Shown here piece by piece: positions 6,013 to 14,777 of a DNA stretch of 64,000 nucleotides. Under the pieces are notes generated by a model that was not told the origin of the DNA, searched no databases, and saw only the letters and a program-made list of their open reading frames with translations. Source of the DNA: Verrucomicrobiota bacterium (lineage in GTDB: Bacteria; Verrucomicrobiota; Verrucomicrobiia; Opitutales; Puniceicoccaceae); contig JBCDMB010000005.1 of assembly GCA_038744685.1 (NCBI GenBank), positions 1-64,000 on the forward strand. Direction: 5' to 3'. Position 1 is the first letter of the stretch. Each line of letters opens with the position of its first letter. The translations under genes were made by a program, and so were the position numbers.

Positions 6013-7575
6013 TCAGCTGTTTCGGTAGTAGAGTTGGGATAGCTCTTTCAGGTAGGCAGCGCTTTCTTTTCTCACTTGATCCAGCATGTCGGGAGAGGCC
6101 CGCCAGGTCCAATTGCCTTCGGCGGTGCCGGGGCGGTTGAAGCGGGCTTCGGTGCCGAGCGACAGGAGGTCCTGGAAGGGGATGACAAAGACTTGCGCGA
6201 CGGAGGCGTAGCCCGCCCGGATGAGATCCCAGGAAATTTCGTCCCCGGAAACCCTGAGGTAACGGCGGACGTAATCGCGGACCTTCTCATTCTCGCTGGC
6301 ATACCAGCCAACGGTCGTATCGTTGTCGTGGGAGCCGGGGTAGAGGACGGTCTTTGGCTGAAGATTGTGTGGGAGATACTGGTTGGAGGGATTGTCGAAA
6401 GCGAAATGGAGGACCGACATGCCGGGTAGTCCGGTCGCTTCCCGAATCGCGTCGACTTCCGGAGTGATGACCCCGAGGTCTTCGAGGATTACCTTGGCGT
6501 CAGGAAAGTGCTTTTGAAGCTCTTTGAAGAAGGGAAGACCCGGACCCTTCTCCCACTTGCCCTTGCGGGCGTCTTTCGCTGTCGCCGGAATGCTGTAGGC
6601 GGCTTCGAAACCCCGAAAGTGATCGATTCGCACCCAGTCGAAGAGTTCAAAGTTCAGTTTGAACCGATCCATCCACCAGCCGAAGGAATCTTCTTTGAGG
6701 GCTTTCCAATTGTAGAGCGGGTTGCCCCAGAGTTGACCGGTTTCCGAAAAGTAATCGGGCGGTACTCCGGCTACCGCTTTGGGCCGAAGCTTTTCGTCGA
6801 GTCGAAAGTAAGAGGGGTGTTGCCAGACGTCCGCCCCATCCAGCGCCACAAAGATCGGGATGTCACCCACCAGCTCGATCCTTTTGTTCTCTGCATAGCT
6901 TTTCAGCCGCTTCCATTGGGAAAAGAAGAGGTATTGGACAAACGTATGCTCGTCTACGCCCGCATGGACGGAGGGATCGAGGTCCTGCTCGGTCGCCCGT
7001 TCGTAGGAACGGTAGGTTTCCGGCCAATCGAACCATGGGCGATAGTCAAAGTATTCTTTCAGGGCACGGAATAAAGCGTAAGGCTGTAACCAGCCGGATT
7101 GCTTCTCCGCAAAATCCCGGAGCGGTCCGTAATAGTCTTCCACTTTCTCGCGAACCGTAGCGAACCGCTCCGATGCCAAGTGGAGCAGCCTGGGGCGCAG
7201 ATGCCAGAGAGCCCCGTAATCCACGGCACATCCGGGAGGGGTCCTGGAGGGTTCGACTTCGTCTTCGTAAAGGAGCCCGAGGCGGACGAGCTCATCCAGA
7301 TCGATCAGGTAGGGATTTCCGGCAAACGCGGAGAGGCATTGGTAGGGAGAGTCCCCGAAACTGGTCGGCCCGAGAGGGCAGGTTTGCCAGAGGGAGAATC
7401 CTGCCTCCTGCAGGAAATCAACAAAGCGGTAGGCTTCTCCACCGAGGGTGCCGATGCCGGTATCTCCCGGCAGTGACGTGGGATGTAGAAGGACACCACT
7501 CTTGCGATGGTCCGGCCAAGCGAAAAGCGGAGTCCTCCCGGAAGCCCGCGGTTTACTCGACCTCGTAGGGCTCAA
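6013..7575 (-). CDS. malQ: 4-alpha-glucanotransferase
   Basis: GH77 amylomaltase that transfers alpha-1,4-glucan segments between maltodextrins in the cytosol, for glycogen or maltodextrin turnover. 520 residues, normal length. Seen: HPTSLPGDTGIGTLG near the N-terminus, WVRIDHFRG (catalytic Asp), ILEDLGVITPEV (acid/base Glu) and SHDNDTTVGWY (third Asp). The start overlaps the end of the upstream phosphofructokinase gene by 23 bp, so the two are probably co-transcribed and translationally coupled. About 17 residues precede the conserved core, so a slightly later start is possible. Confidence 0.93.
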   Translation of the reverse strand: MSPTRSSKPRASGRTPLFAWPDHRKSGVLLHPTSLPGDTGIGTLGGEAYRFVDFLQEAGFSLWQTCPLGPTSFGDSPYQCLSAFAGNPYLIDLDELVRLGLLYEDEVEPSRTPPGCAVDYGALWHLRPRLLHLASERFATVREKVEDYYGPLRDFAEKQSGWLQPYALFRALKEYFDYRPWFDWPETYRSYERATEQDLDPSVHAGVDEHTFVQYLFFSQWKRLKSYAENKRIELVGDIPIFVALDGADVWQHPSYFRLDEKLRPKAVAGVPPDYFSETGQLWGNPLYNWKALKEDSFGWWMDRFKLNFELFDWVRIDHFRGFEAAYSIPATAKDARKGKWEKGPGLPFFKELQKHFPDAKVILEDLGVITPEVDAIREATGLPGMSVLHFAFDNPSNQYLPHNLQPKTVLYPGSHDNDTTVGWYASENEKVRDYVRRYLRVSGDEISWDLIRAGYASVAQVFVIPFQDLLSLGTEARFNRPGTAEGNWTWRASPDMLDQVRKESAAYLKELSQLYYRNS

Positions 7576-8815
7576 GATTTCTTTCTACCCGGCGGCCACG
7601 AATCCTCACGAAGCTGGGCAGCCCTTCTTCGTAATCCGGCGAACTTTCCCCTTGGATAAGCGGCTGGGCATACTTGATGAACTGGTGGTTCATGCTGACG
7701 CCGTTTTCGTTGATCCAGTCTTCGGGCAGTTTTTTCACGCCATTGGCCACCTCGGAAAGTGGCGCGAGACCAGTCACGCATTCGTAGGTTTCTTTTTCGG
7801 CGCGGAGGAGCGTCACCATTTTCCCGCTCTCGCCTCCGACGGCTGCCTCGACCGCAGCCCGTCCGGCGAGGAAGGCTTCTTCGTTGTCGGCTTCCGATGC
7901 GCAGTGAGCCCCGGCTCGCTGGGCGTGCCCGAGCTTGGCGGCGCGGGAGCGAAGGCCAAACTGCTCTTCGATGAGATTGCGGAGATACTCGCCGACGCCT
8001 CCAAGCTGGGCGTGGCCAAAGGCGTCCGTCGATCCGCCGGAAGTGGTCAGGTAGTTTCCGTCTTCATCGACCAGTCCTTCACTGGCGACGATGAGACAAT
8101 AGCGCTCTTTCTGAAGGATCCGTTGGATGTCCTCCATAAGCTTTTGCTGGGAAAGCGGCACTTCAGGGAGAAGAATGATGTGAGGAGGATCGTCGGGACG
8201 GTCCTTTCTCTTGACGAGAGAAGTACCAGCGGCGAGCCATCCGGCGTTGCGTCCCATGACTTCCAGAATCCCCACGTAATCGTGGTTGCCCATGGAGCGC
8301 GCGTCGCAGGCCATTTCCTGGACGGTGGTGCACAGGTATTTAACCGCACTGCCATACCCTGGGCAATGGTCGGTGGCGACGAGGTCGTTGTCGACGGTCT
8401 TGGGGATTCCGATTACGCGTAGGTCGTAGCCCCGCTCGGTGGCGAGAGCGGCGATGCGATCTGCGGAGTCCTGCGAGTCATTTCCACCAATGTAGAAAAA
8501 ATAGCGGATGTTGTGGGTCTCAAAAACCTGAAGAATTCGCTCAAAATCCTCCTGCTTGCGCAACTTGTAGCGGCAGGTGCCCAAGGCGGATGCAGGAGTC
8601 GTGCGAAGCCCGCGGATGACCTGTTGCGACTCTTCTGCCAGATCGATCAAATCTTCCTGGAGGATCCCAATGACGCCGTTGCGGGCACCGTAGATCTCCT
8701 CGATACAGGGGTGGTTAAGAGCCTCGCTAATCGCACCAGCCAAGCTGGAATTGATGACCGCTGTTGGGCCACCTGACTGAGCAATCAGACAATTTCCGTT
8801 TAGTTCTTCTGCCAT
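7553..8815 (-). CDS. pfp: Phosphofructokinase, PPi-dependent type
   Basis: Phosphorylates fructose 6-phosphate in glycolysis. 420 residues, with SGGPTAVIN at the N-terminus, GGNDS at 110-114 and PKTVDND at 139-145. In this family Asp at the second residue after GG and Lys in PKT (rather than GGDG and PGT) go with pyrophosphate as phosphoryl donor; here the motif is GGND, with Asn in the first position, so the donor assignment is likely but not certain. Further motifs: MGRNAGW and a C-terminal Arg/His region (RAGAHCASEADNEEAF). Upstream member of a two-gene operon with malQ, linking glycogen breakdown to a reversible glycolytic step. The upstream 750 bp hold repeats, not genes. Confidence 0.88.
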   Translation of the reverse strand: MAEELNGNCLIAQSGGPTAVINSSLAGAISEALNHPCIEEIYGARNGVIGILQEDLIDLAEESQQVIRGLRTTPASALGTCRYKLRKQEDFERILQVFETHNIRYFFYIGGNDSQDSADRIAALATERGYDLRVIGIPKTVDNDLVATDHCPGYGSAVKYLCTTVQEMACDARSMGNHDYVGILEVMGRNAGWLAAGTSLVKRKDRPDDPPHIILLPEVPLSQQKLMEDIQRILQKERYCLIVASEGLVDEDGNYLTTSGGSTDAFGHAQLGGVGEYLRNLIEEQFGLRSRAAKLGHAQRAGAHCASEADNEEAFLAGRAAVEAAVGGESGKMVTLLRAEKETYECVTGLAPLSEVANGVKKLPEDWINENGVSMNHQFIKYAQPLIQGESSPDYEEGLPSFVRIRGRRVERNLEPYEVE

Positions 8816-8976
8816 AATGTAATTTGGGTAAACGGTGAGGTTGGAAGGGTAGGGCAGGCATTACAAATCAAAAGAAGGGTTCAAAGATACGGAAGGGTAC
8901 GATTCTCATCGCCTGCGGTGAAAATTCATCCTAGCATTCCGTAGCTGTGCGGGAGAAGAGTGCCTTGAGGGATTTT

Positions 8977-9089
8977 GGGAGGGTCCGACTCCGCTCGGAC
9001 CGTGGGTGCGTTGATCGATATGCCTGTCATAGTTCAGTGGGCGCTCTTCTTTGCAAACGGCACGGACAAGGCGGAGCTTGTCCCTCCCG
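8977..9089. repeat. Composite REP element, copy A
   Basis: Begins GGGAGGGTCCGACTCCGCTC and ends GGCGGAGCTTGTCCCTCCCG, so the two ends are inverted REP-like palindromes separated by about 60 bp. The same head and tail recur at 9134-9252, 13934-14051, 14582-14732, 17871-17990 and 24447-24587. Confidence 0.75.
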
Positions 9090-9133
9090 CTTATTCCTAC
9101 GGTAGTCAGAGTTTTTCGTTGCTAGAACCTTTT

Positions 9134-9252
9134 GGGAGGGATGGGCTCCGCCCCGTCCGGGGGTTGTTAGTCAGGTGGCCTATCTTGCTACGCCTATGAG
9201 TGGGGTTCTTCTGCAGGTTCTTTCGCGGACAAGGCGGAGCTTGTCCCTCCCG
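9134..9252. repeat. Composite REP element, copy B
   Basis: Head GGGAGGGATGGGCTCCGCCC, tail GGCGGAGCTTGTCCCTCCCG. The spacer contains CTATCTTGCT and GGTTCTTCTGCAGG, shared with the copy at 17871-17990 apart from small changes, so the whole of about 120 bp is the repeated unit and not just the palindromic ends. Confidence 0.75.
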
Positions 9253-9385
9253 GCTGGCACCGAAAAACGACCTTTCCGCTTCTTCGTGAAAAGGCTATCT
9301 ACTGAAAGAATTGGCATGGCCGATGCTTTCAAGCTCTCAATCAATCGTGCAGGATTGAGTATCAGGGACTTGAATCCCTTGTTTT

Positions 9386-9420
9386 GGCCCGGTGTTTAGG
9401 GGTTTTCACCGGGCCCTTTC
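9386..9420 (+). terminator. Hairpin upstream of trpB
   Basis: Nine-base perfect stem GGCCCGGTG / CACCGGGCC with a 12-base loop, followed by CTTTCGTTTGG rather than a pure T run. It lies about 150 bp upstream of the trpB start in the same direction, and could be an attenuator, a terminator of an unseen short transcript, or simply a palindrome. A small hairpin AGGGA/TCCCT sits just before it. Confidence 0.4.
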
Positions 9421-9568
9421 GTTTGGTCTTTCTTAGGGATCCGGTAGTAAACTAAATCGCGGCTCTGTTTTTCAGAAACGCCCGGCTTGCCGGCCTTGTA
9501 GTGAGCCTGCCGAACTAAGCCCGCGGTCTACCGGGTTGACCGGGCAGCAAAACTCACGAAACTGCGGA

Positions 9569-10822
9569 ATGAAAATGTCTGAATCCACGGCCAGCCTCTC
9601 TGAACCTGAAGTCCTTCCCGATCCACAGGATGTGCCCGATGCCTCTGGTCACTTTGGAGAGTTTGGAGGGTCCTACGTTCCCGAAACGTTGGTCACGCCT
9701 CTGGAAGAGTTGAAGGATGCCTATGCGGAAGCGATGGCTGATCCGGTGTTTCATGACGATTTGGATCGTGAGTTGAGAGAGTTCGCCGGGAGACCAACTC
9801 CCCTCTACTTCGCAGAGCGGCTGACTTCCTATTTGGGCGGCGCCCGCATCTACTTGAAGCGGGAGGATCTTCTCCATACCGGTGCCCACAAGATCAATAA
9901 TGTGGTGGGTCAACTTTTGCTGGCGCGTCGGATGGGCAAGACGCGCGTAATTGCGGAAACCGGTGCAGGGCAACACGGGATAGCCACCGCCGCGGGATGC
10001 GCGCGTTTTGGTTTGGACTGCGTGATCTACATGGGAGAGGAGGATATGCGTCGCCAGGCCCTCAACGTATACCGGATGAAACTGTGCGGTGCTGAGGTCC
10101 GTGGAGTCGATGCTGGGCAGCGGACTCTGAAAGACGCGGTGAATGAGGCAATGCGTGACTGGGTGACCAATTCGCGAGACACTCATTACATTCTGGGTTC
10201 AGCCCTGGGAGCTCACCCCTATCCGATGATGGTCCGGGACTTTCACCGGGTGATTGGCGCGGAAACAAGGAGTCAAATCCTCGAGCAGACCGGGCGGCTT
10301 CCCGATGAGATGTCGGCCTGCGTGGGCGGTGGTAGTAACGCCATCGGCTTTTTTCATGCTTTTCTTCAGGACGAAACGGTTCGCCTTGTAGGGGTCGAGG
10401 CTGGTGGTCGCAAGATTGCGCCTGGGGAACATGCAGCACGTTTTTCCGGCGGCCGTCTGGGAGTGCTCCAAGGGTGCAAGACCTGGCTTCTCCAGGACGA
10501 AGATGGACAGATCGAGAAGACACATTCGGTCTCGGCCGGTCTCGATTATGCAGCGGTTGGTCCCGAGCATGCATACTACCGCTCCCTCGGACGGACGGAC
10601 TACGCGAGTGCCAGTGATGCGGACTGTCTCAATGCCTTCCAACTCCTCAGTGAAAAAGAAGGGATTATCCCAGCGCTTGAAACGGCCCACGGGCTCGCCT
10701 ACGCAATTAGCCGCGCTCCTGAAATGGGCAAGGACCAGATCCTCTGTGCGAATTTGAGTGGCAGGGGTGATAAGGATGTGCAGGAGGCGTCACGGGTCCT
10801 TGAGGCCGTGAAGTCTGGGTAA
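9569..10822 (+). CDS. trpB: Tryptophan synthase beta chain
   Basis: PLP enzyme that condenses indole with serine in the last step of tryptophan synthesis. About 417 residues. Seen: [10 protein letters not shown] at the N-terminus, PLP lysine in HTGAHKINN, and [10 protein letters not shown] for phosphate binding. I take the ATG at 9569 (MKMSES) or 9575; an upstream TTG at 9536 in frame is unlikely. No trpA is adjacent. It leads a probable operon with a TPR membrane protein (30 bp gap), a deoxyribosyltransferase-like gene and upp. A sigma-associated trpE lies 10 kb away, so the trp genes are dispersed. Confidence 0.95.
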   Translation: MKMSESTASLSEPEVLPDPQDVPDASGHFGEFGGSYVPETLVTPLEELKDAYAEAMADPVFHDDLDRELREFAGRPTPLYFAERLTSYLGGARIYLKREDLLHTGAHKINNVVGQLLLARRMGKTRVIAETGAGQHGIATAAGCARFGLDCVIYMGEEDMRRQALNVYRMKLCGAEVRGVDAGQRTLKDAVNEAMRDWVTNSRDTHYILGSALGAHPYPMMVRDFHRVIGAETRSQILEQTGRLPDEMSACVGGGSNAIGFFHAFLQDETVRLVGVEAGGRKIAPGEHAARFSGGRLGVLQGCKTWLLQDEDGQIEKTHSVSAGLDYAAVGPEHAYYRSLGRTDYASASDADCLNAFQLLSEKEGIIPALETAHGLAYAISRAPEMGKDQILCANLSGRGDKDVQEASRVLEAVKSG

Positions 10823-10851
10823 GAGAGTTCCTTATCCAGTAGACCAGACCT

Positions 10852-12633
10852 ATGAGCGACAAGGGGGAAGATTGGGAAGACGAGGAGTTAGACGATCCAT
10901 CTCCAAGCAGTCGGCAGCGGCTCGAAAAGGGAAACATCCTTTTCGGACTGGCTCGTAAGGAGAAGGTCAAGCGCCAGGGCAAAAAACCCCTCGTTCAAAT
11001 TCGGTTCTATTGGAAGCGGGTGTTTGTTTTTTTGTGCGTCCTTGCGGTCATGGGTTGGTTTGTTTGCGGCGGGGCTTTATACTACTACTTCAAGCATCAC
11101 CGGGACTATGAAGAGGTCTCCTACTGGAAGATGCTCATCCTGCCTCTACGGCTGGATGGACACCGCCAAGAAATGGGGGAGTTTTTTATTGAGAGAGGGA
11201 TCGAAGAGATTCGGGACGGCAATGCGCGGACCGGTTTTCATCACCTGAGGGCTGGTTTGGCCCGCTCGCCGGCCAATATAGAAGCGCGATTGCTGGTGGC
11301 GCGACTCTTTCGGGATGGATTGAAGGATAACCGCCTTGCGATCGAAGCCCTTCAAAAAGGGTTACGGTATGGAGACCGGGATCCCCGGTTTTATGAGGTG
11401 GGCTATCTGCGACCTCTTTTGTTTCTGTTGCAGATCGAAGAAAGGGACGAAGAACGGGTCCAGTTAGCAGATCGTCTTCTGGGAGAAATTGAGGATCCGG
11501 GGGCAAGGGGAATTCTCCAGCTGGATGCTGCCCTAGCCGAATCACAGTTGGGGAGATACGATGACGCCATTCGAAGGCTTTCGAGAGCTCAGCTGTTGGG
11601 TAATCCCAGCGGGTTGCTCTTGATGGGGAGTATTTTCGAAAATCTCGGAATGTCGGGGCGTGCAGGCTCCATATACTCGCGGGGTGCCGAACTTTTTCCG
11701 AAAAGCGATAAGCATGCAGAGCATTACTTCCGTTTCCTCAGTAAAGAAGGGATGTGGGAAGATCTCCTGAGTTACAGTGGGTTCCGAGGAGTGCTGAATC
11801 CTGACTCTCTTTCGACAGCAGTTTACCGTCTCTACGCTCTCGACGGCTTGGGCCGGGATGAAGAAGTAGAAGAAGCGGCGAACAGCATCCTTTCCAAGTT
11901 TGGGTCCGAGGAAGCGGTGTTCCGGATTTTGCAGTTTGCCAGTGATGCGGAAAGACCTGACCTCGTGATACCGACTTTGGATAAGGCACAAAGAATTGGA
12001 GTATTGGAAACACAGCATGTTGTAGTTGGCTGTTTGGTTCTCTGTCTCTCGGGCCAGTCCGGTAATGCACTAATGCTCTTGGATTCTCTCTCGGAAGAAG
12101 AAGTAGCCGAGTATCCATTACGCGTTTCCGGGATTAAGGCGATGGCCCATGAGGCCATTGGCGAATCGGACGTATCGCAACTATTTTTGCAAGAGTTTCT
12201 CCTTTCGGATGGAACTGACGAAGCGGTCTTCGGAACAATAGGGGAGGGCTTTTTGAAATTGGGCTTGAAGGACACCGGGAGCACCGTGCTTTTGCGCGGA
12301 TTAGAGGTGTACCCCAACAGTCAGAAAATCCTGGAACTGCTTCTGGGTCTTGAGAGCGAGGATCCGGGTAGTCTGGACTACTTCCGACACGCCCAAGCTT
12401 TAATGAGCGGAAGGATCCCGCGGAACGAATTATTGAGGCAGGTCAGAAACGAATTAGTGAGCGACAGGTTTCTCTTTCGACCTGGAAGGGAAGACTTAAT
12501 TGCTCGAATTGACGGGGTTCTGAAACAGGAGTTGCAGGCAGGATCTGCGGTGGCAGTGCGAGCAGGAGCATTTGATTTCAACGAGACGATAGGATTGGAA
12601 CCCGAACGCGAATTCATGCAGTTACCCAGATGA
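10852..12633 (+). CDS. Membrane-anchored TPR protein
   Basis: 593 residues: an acidic/charged cytosolic N-terminus (1-60), one membrane segment at about 61-83 (VFVFLCVLAVMGWFVCGGALYY), and a long helical TPR-like solenoid of about 500 residues outside (repeated pattern A..LG.Y..A...L..A). Role unknown; TPR arrays assemble complexes. It follows trpB after 30 bp and overlaps the next gene by 4 bp (ATGA), so expression is coupled. Nothing in the sequence links it to tryptophan metabolism. Confidence 0.8.
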   Translation: MSDKGEDWEDEELDDPSPSSRQRLEKGNILFGLARKEKVKRQGKKPLVQIRFYWKRVFVFLCVLAVMGWFVCGGALYYYFKHHRDYEEVSYWKMLILPLRLDGHRQEMGEFFIERGIEEIRDGNARTGFHHLRAGLARSPANIEARLLVARLFRDGLKDNRLAIEALQKGLRYGDRDPRFYEVGYLRPLLFLLQIEERDEERVQLADRLLGEIEDPGARGILQLDAALAESQLGRYDDAIRRLSRAQLLGNPSGLLLMGSIFENLGMSGRAGSIYSRGAELFPKSDKHAEHYFRFLSKEGMWEDLLSYSGFRGVLNPDSLSTAVYRLYALDGLGRDEEVEEAANSILSKFGSEEAVFRILQFASDAERPDLVIPTLDKAQRIGVLETQHVVVGCLVLCLSGQSGNALMLLDSLSEEEVAEYPLRVSGIKAMAHEAIGESDVSQLFLQEFLLSDGTDEAVFGTIGEGFLKLGLKDTGSTVLLRGLEVYPNSQKILELLLGLESEDPGSLDYFRHAQALMSGRIPRNELLRQVRNELVSDRFLFRPGREDLIARIDGVLKQELQAGSAVAVRAGAFDFNETIGLEPEREFMQLPR

Positions 12634-13310
12634 AAAAAAGCACCTTTTACTTTGCTGGAGACCTTTTTGACTCCAAGCACCTTGCTGGGAATGCGTTTCT
12701 TGCAGAGGCGATCTATGAAGAGTCGGGTAAGAGTCTCCTGCCGGTTCTTCCCCAAAATCTCGAGCAGAGAGAAACTTCGGCGCACAGCATACGGGACAAC
12801 GACATCCTTTGTCTTCTCGATTGTGATCTGGCCCTCTTCCACTTTGACGGTTCTGAGCTGGATTCCGGGACGGTCGTGGAGTTCATGTTCGCGAAGTTTG
12901 CGGATGTTCCTTCGGTGGTGATTCGATCCGACTTTCGGGCAAAGGGTGATCAGGAGCTACATCCGTGGAATCTAATGGTGAGTTACTATCCGAGGACCGA
13001 GGTCGTTCTGCTCGACTCCATGCACATCTACCAGAATGCGTTTCGGCCGGAGGAGAATGAGGGGCCGGAAGATTATCTAGAGAGTGGCCTCAGCGGTCGG
13101 AGAACAAGGGCTATGCTTGCTGATATCGCGGGTCGTATTGTCGAGGCCTTCGGAATCGTTTCCGCTCAACCTCCAATCCTGCCGCCGGAGCAGGCGGAGA
13201 CGATATACGATTGGCTGGCAAGAATGCCGGGGTTCGTTGGAGGCCATGATGCCCAGTTGGTCCGGATTGAGGAGGCGCTTCGTAGGAAAGTAGAAAAAGG
13301 GATTCTATGA
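12630..13310 (+). CDS. Nucleoside 2-deoxyribosyltransferase-like protein
   Basis: 226 residues. FYFAGDLFDSKHLAGNAFLAEAI at the N-terminus and LLDCDLALFHFDGSELDSGTVVEFMFA match the nucleoside 2-deoxyribosyltransferase fold (substrate loop plus DGxxxDxGTxxE with the nucleophilic Glu). Such enzymes exchange bases on deoxyribose or hydrolyse nucleoside (mono)phosphates. The neighbouring upp supports a nucleobase-salvage role. Overlaps both neighbours by ATGA, so it is translationally coupled. The exact substrate cannot be assigned. Confidence 0.78.
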   Translation: MKKSTFYFAGDLFDSKHLAGNAFLAEAIYEESGKSLLPVLPQNLEQRETSAHSIRDNDILCLLDCDLALFHFDGSELDSGTVVEFMFAKFADVPSVVIRSDFRAKGDQELHPWNLMVSYYPRTEVVLLDSMHIYQNAFRPEENEGPEDYLESGLSGRRTRAMLADIAGRIVEAFGIVSAQPPILPPEQAETIYDWLARMPGFVGGHDAQLVRIEEALRRKVEKGIL

Positions 13311-13927
13311 GCGAGGTGATTTGTCTGAATCATCCGCTGGTAGAGGACCTACTCGGCAAATTGAGGGATCGGGAGACGGGAAAAGAGTCTTACCGGGTTC
13401 TTTGTGACCGCATATCTCTGGCGTTGGCTTTAGAAGCTTCGCGCACACTTCCTTTGGTAGAACATAGCATTGAGACTCCGCTTGAAGCGACCGAGGTGAA
13501 AGCGCTGTACGCACCCGTAGTAGTTGTTCCCATCCTACGGGCTGGGCTCGGTATGCTCTCGTCGTTTCTCAAGCTCTTTCCGGATTCTAGTGTGGGTTAC
13601 ATTGGTCTCGAACGAGAGAAATCAACGGCCCGAGCTTGCGAGTATTATTGCAAGCTGCCGGTCATGGAGGGTTCGTGGACGTTTGTAATCGATCCGATGC
13701 TCGCATCGGGCGGATCCGCTTGTGCGGCTCTTAGTGTTTTAAAGGATAAGGGCGTTGCCCGTTTAATCTTGGTCTCGATTCTCGCATCACCTGAAGGAGT
13801 AAAAACGGTTCAGGCGGAGCATCCAGACGTAGAGATTGTAACGGCAGCAGTGGACCGTGGCTTGGACGAGAACAGCTACATCCGCCCAGGCCTTGGAGAT
13901 TTTGGAGACCGGCTTTTCGGGACGTGA
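13307..13927 (+). CDS. upp: Uracil phosphoribosyltransferase
   Basis: Converts uracil and PRPP to UMP. 206 residues, normal length. Seen: VVPILRAGLGML, the PRPP-binding loop VIDPMLASGGSA, and the C-terminal uracil-binding DRGLDENSYIRPGLGDFGDR. Last gene of the trpB-TPR-deoxyribosyltransferase-upp run; the stop is followed directly by the left repeat of the RAYT element. Confidence 0.95.
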   Translation: MSEVICLNHPLVEDLLGKLRDRETGKESYRVLCDRISLALALEASRTLPLVEHSIETPLEATEVKALYAPVVVVPILRAGLGMLSSFLKLFPDSSVGYIGLEREKSTARACEYYCKLPVMEGSWTFVIDPMLASGGSACAALSVLKDKGVARLILVSILASPEGVKTVQAEHPDVEIVTAAVDRGLDENSYIRPGLGDFGDRLFGT

Positions 13928-13933
13928 GGGTAA

Positions 13934-14051
13934 CGGGAGGGACGGGCTCTGCCTCGTCCTTAGCATCTCTACAAAAGCGTGTGTATCAGAATCACGAAAG
14001 GTGTTTTAATCTATGACCCGCTTACGGACGGAACGGAGCCCGTCCCTCCCT
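13934..14051. repeat. Left repeat of the RAYT element
   Basis: CGGGAGGGACGGGCTCTGCC at the head and GGAGCCCGTCCCTCCC at the tail, with an inner block AGCATCTCTACAAAAGCGTG continuing through ATCTATGACCCGCTT. The inner block recurs at 14641-14702 with about five changes, so the transposase gene is bracketed by direct copies. The 3-prime end of the transposase gene abuts it. Confidence 0.85.
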
Positions 14052-14053
14052 GG

Positions 14054-14536
14054 TTAATCGCGCCACGGTAATTGGTGGATTTCGCCTTGGAAGGGCCAGT
14101 CCTCTGAATGGTCAACCAATCCCGCTCGGACAGGGTTTTCGACAACATACTTCCATTTGGCGGTGTAACTCTCGCCACTACGAAGTTCTCGGTCCCAAAA
14201 GTCCCTTTGCCATATGGGGCCTTGCGGTCGGTTTTTCCAAGTCGCCGAAAAGCGAGATTTCCAGAAACGAATCCATTTGCTGAGCGGTTCTGCAGGAAAT
14301 CTTGTTGGTTGGCAAAAAAGATGAATGTGATCTGGCATGAGAACGTATCGGCCTACCCTGAAGACAGACCTGTCTTGCCAGAGATTCCTTAGGGCATGGT
14401 GGGCGGAGGTTTCTGTTAGAATGGACTGTCTGTCTTTTGTACAAACGGTCACGAATTGAATAGTGGAACGATTCCCTTTTTCGAGATTGGGTAGATGGAT
14501 AGGCCTTCTACGGTCTGGAAGATCTTCTGGAGGCAT
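14054..14536 (-). CDS. rayT: REP-associated tyrosine transposase (RAYT)
   Basis: 160-residue Y1/HUH-type single-stranded DNA transposase. Seen: the HUH motif in VLMPDHIHLF, the catalytic Tyr in SGESYTAKWKYVVENPVRAG, and QFVTVCTKDRQSIL in the first strand. RAYTs nick and join REP hairpins and are thought to spread them; they are usually single-copy and domesticated. Here REP-like doublets flank the gene on both sides (13934-14051 and 14582-14732) and recur elsewhere in the window, which fits the family role well. The reading frame is intact. Confidence 0.92.
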   Translation of the reverse strand: MPPEDLPDRRRPIHLPNLEKGNRSTIQFVTVCTKDRQSILTETSAHHALRNLWQDRSVFRVGRYVLMPDHIHLFCQPTRFPAEPLSKWIRFWKSRFSATWKNRPQGPIWQRDFWDRELRSGESYTAKWKYVVENPVRAGLVDHSEDWPFQGEIHQLPWRD

Positions 14537-14581
14537 AGATTCGAACAGTATACGAGAGTTCTGGTAAAGCGATTCTCATAA

Positions 14582-14732
14582 CGGGAGAGACGAGCTACCG
14601 GCCTTCGCTAAAGCTATGGCGGACAGGCTGGCTCGTCCGCAGCATCTCTACAAGAGCGTGTGTATCAGAATCACGAACGGTGTTTTAATCTATAATCCGC
14701 TTCTGAACGGAACAGAGCCCGTCCCTCCCGGG
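14582..14732. repeat. Right repeat of the RAYT element
   Basis: Head CGGGAGAGACGAGCTACCGG, a 60-bp inner block shared with the left copy (from AGCATCTCTACAAGAGCGTG), tail ACAGAGCCCGTCCCTCCCGG. The head carries about 30 bp of extra sequence relative to the left copy. Confidence 0.85.
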
Positions 14733-14777
14733 AAGCTTGCGTTTTTACCGAAATCTTGGAGAGACTTTGGGTTTTTC

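Larger units (their letters stand above)
8816..9568. other. Gene-free stretch with repeats and a hairpin
   Basis: Between divergently transcribed pfp and trpB I see no supportable gene. It contains two composite REP-like elements (8977-9089, 9134-9252) and an inverted repeat at 9386-9415. A small open frame ending at 9399 (LSINRAGLSIRDLNPLFWPG) runs into the hairpin and lacks support. Confidence 0.6.

Noticed and set aside
7448-8422. 324-codon plus-strand open frame
   Set aside because: Antisense to pfp and malQ, whose motifs are clear; composition is that of a shadow frame.
14616-14777. Longer N-terminus for the Nramp-like transporter
   Set aside because: These codons lie in the RAYT repeat; family homology begins just after the ATG at 14778.
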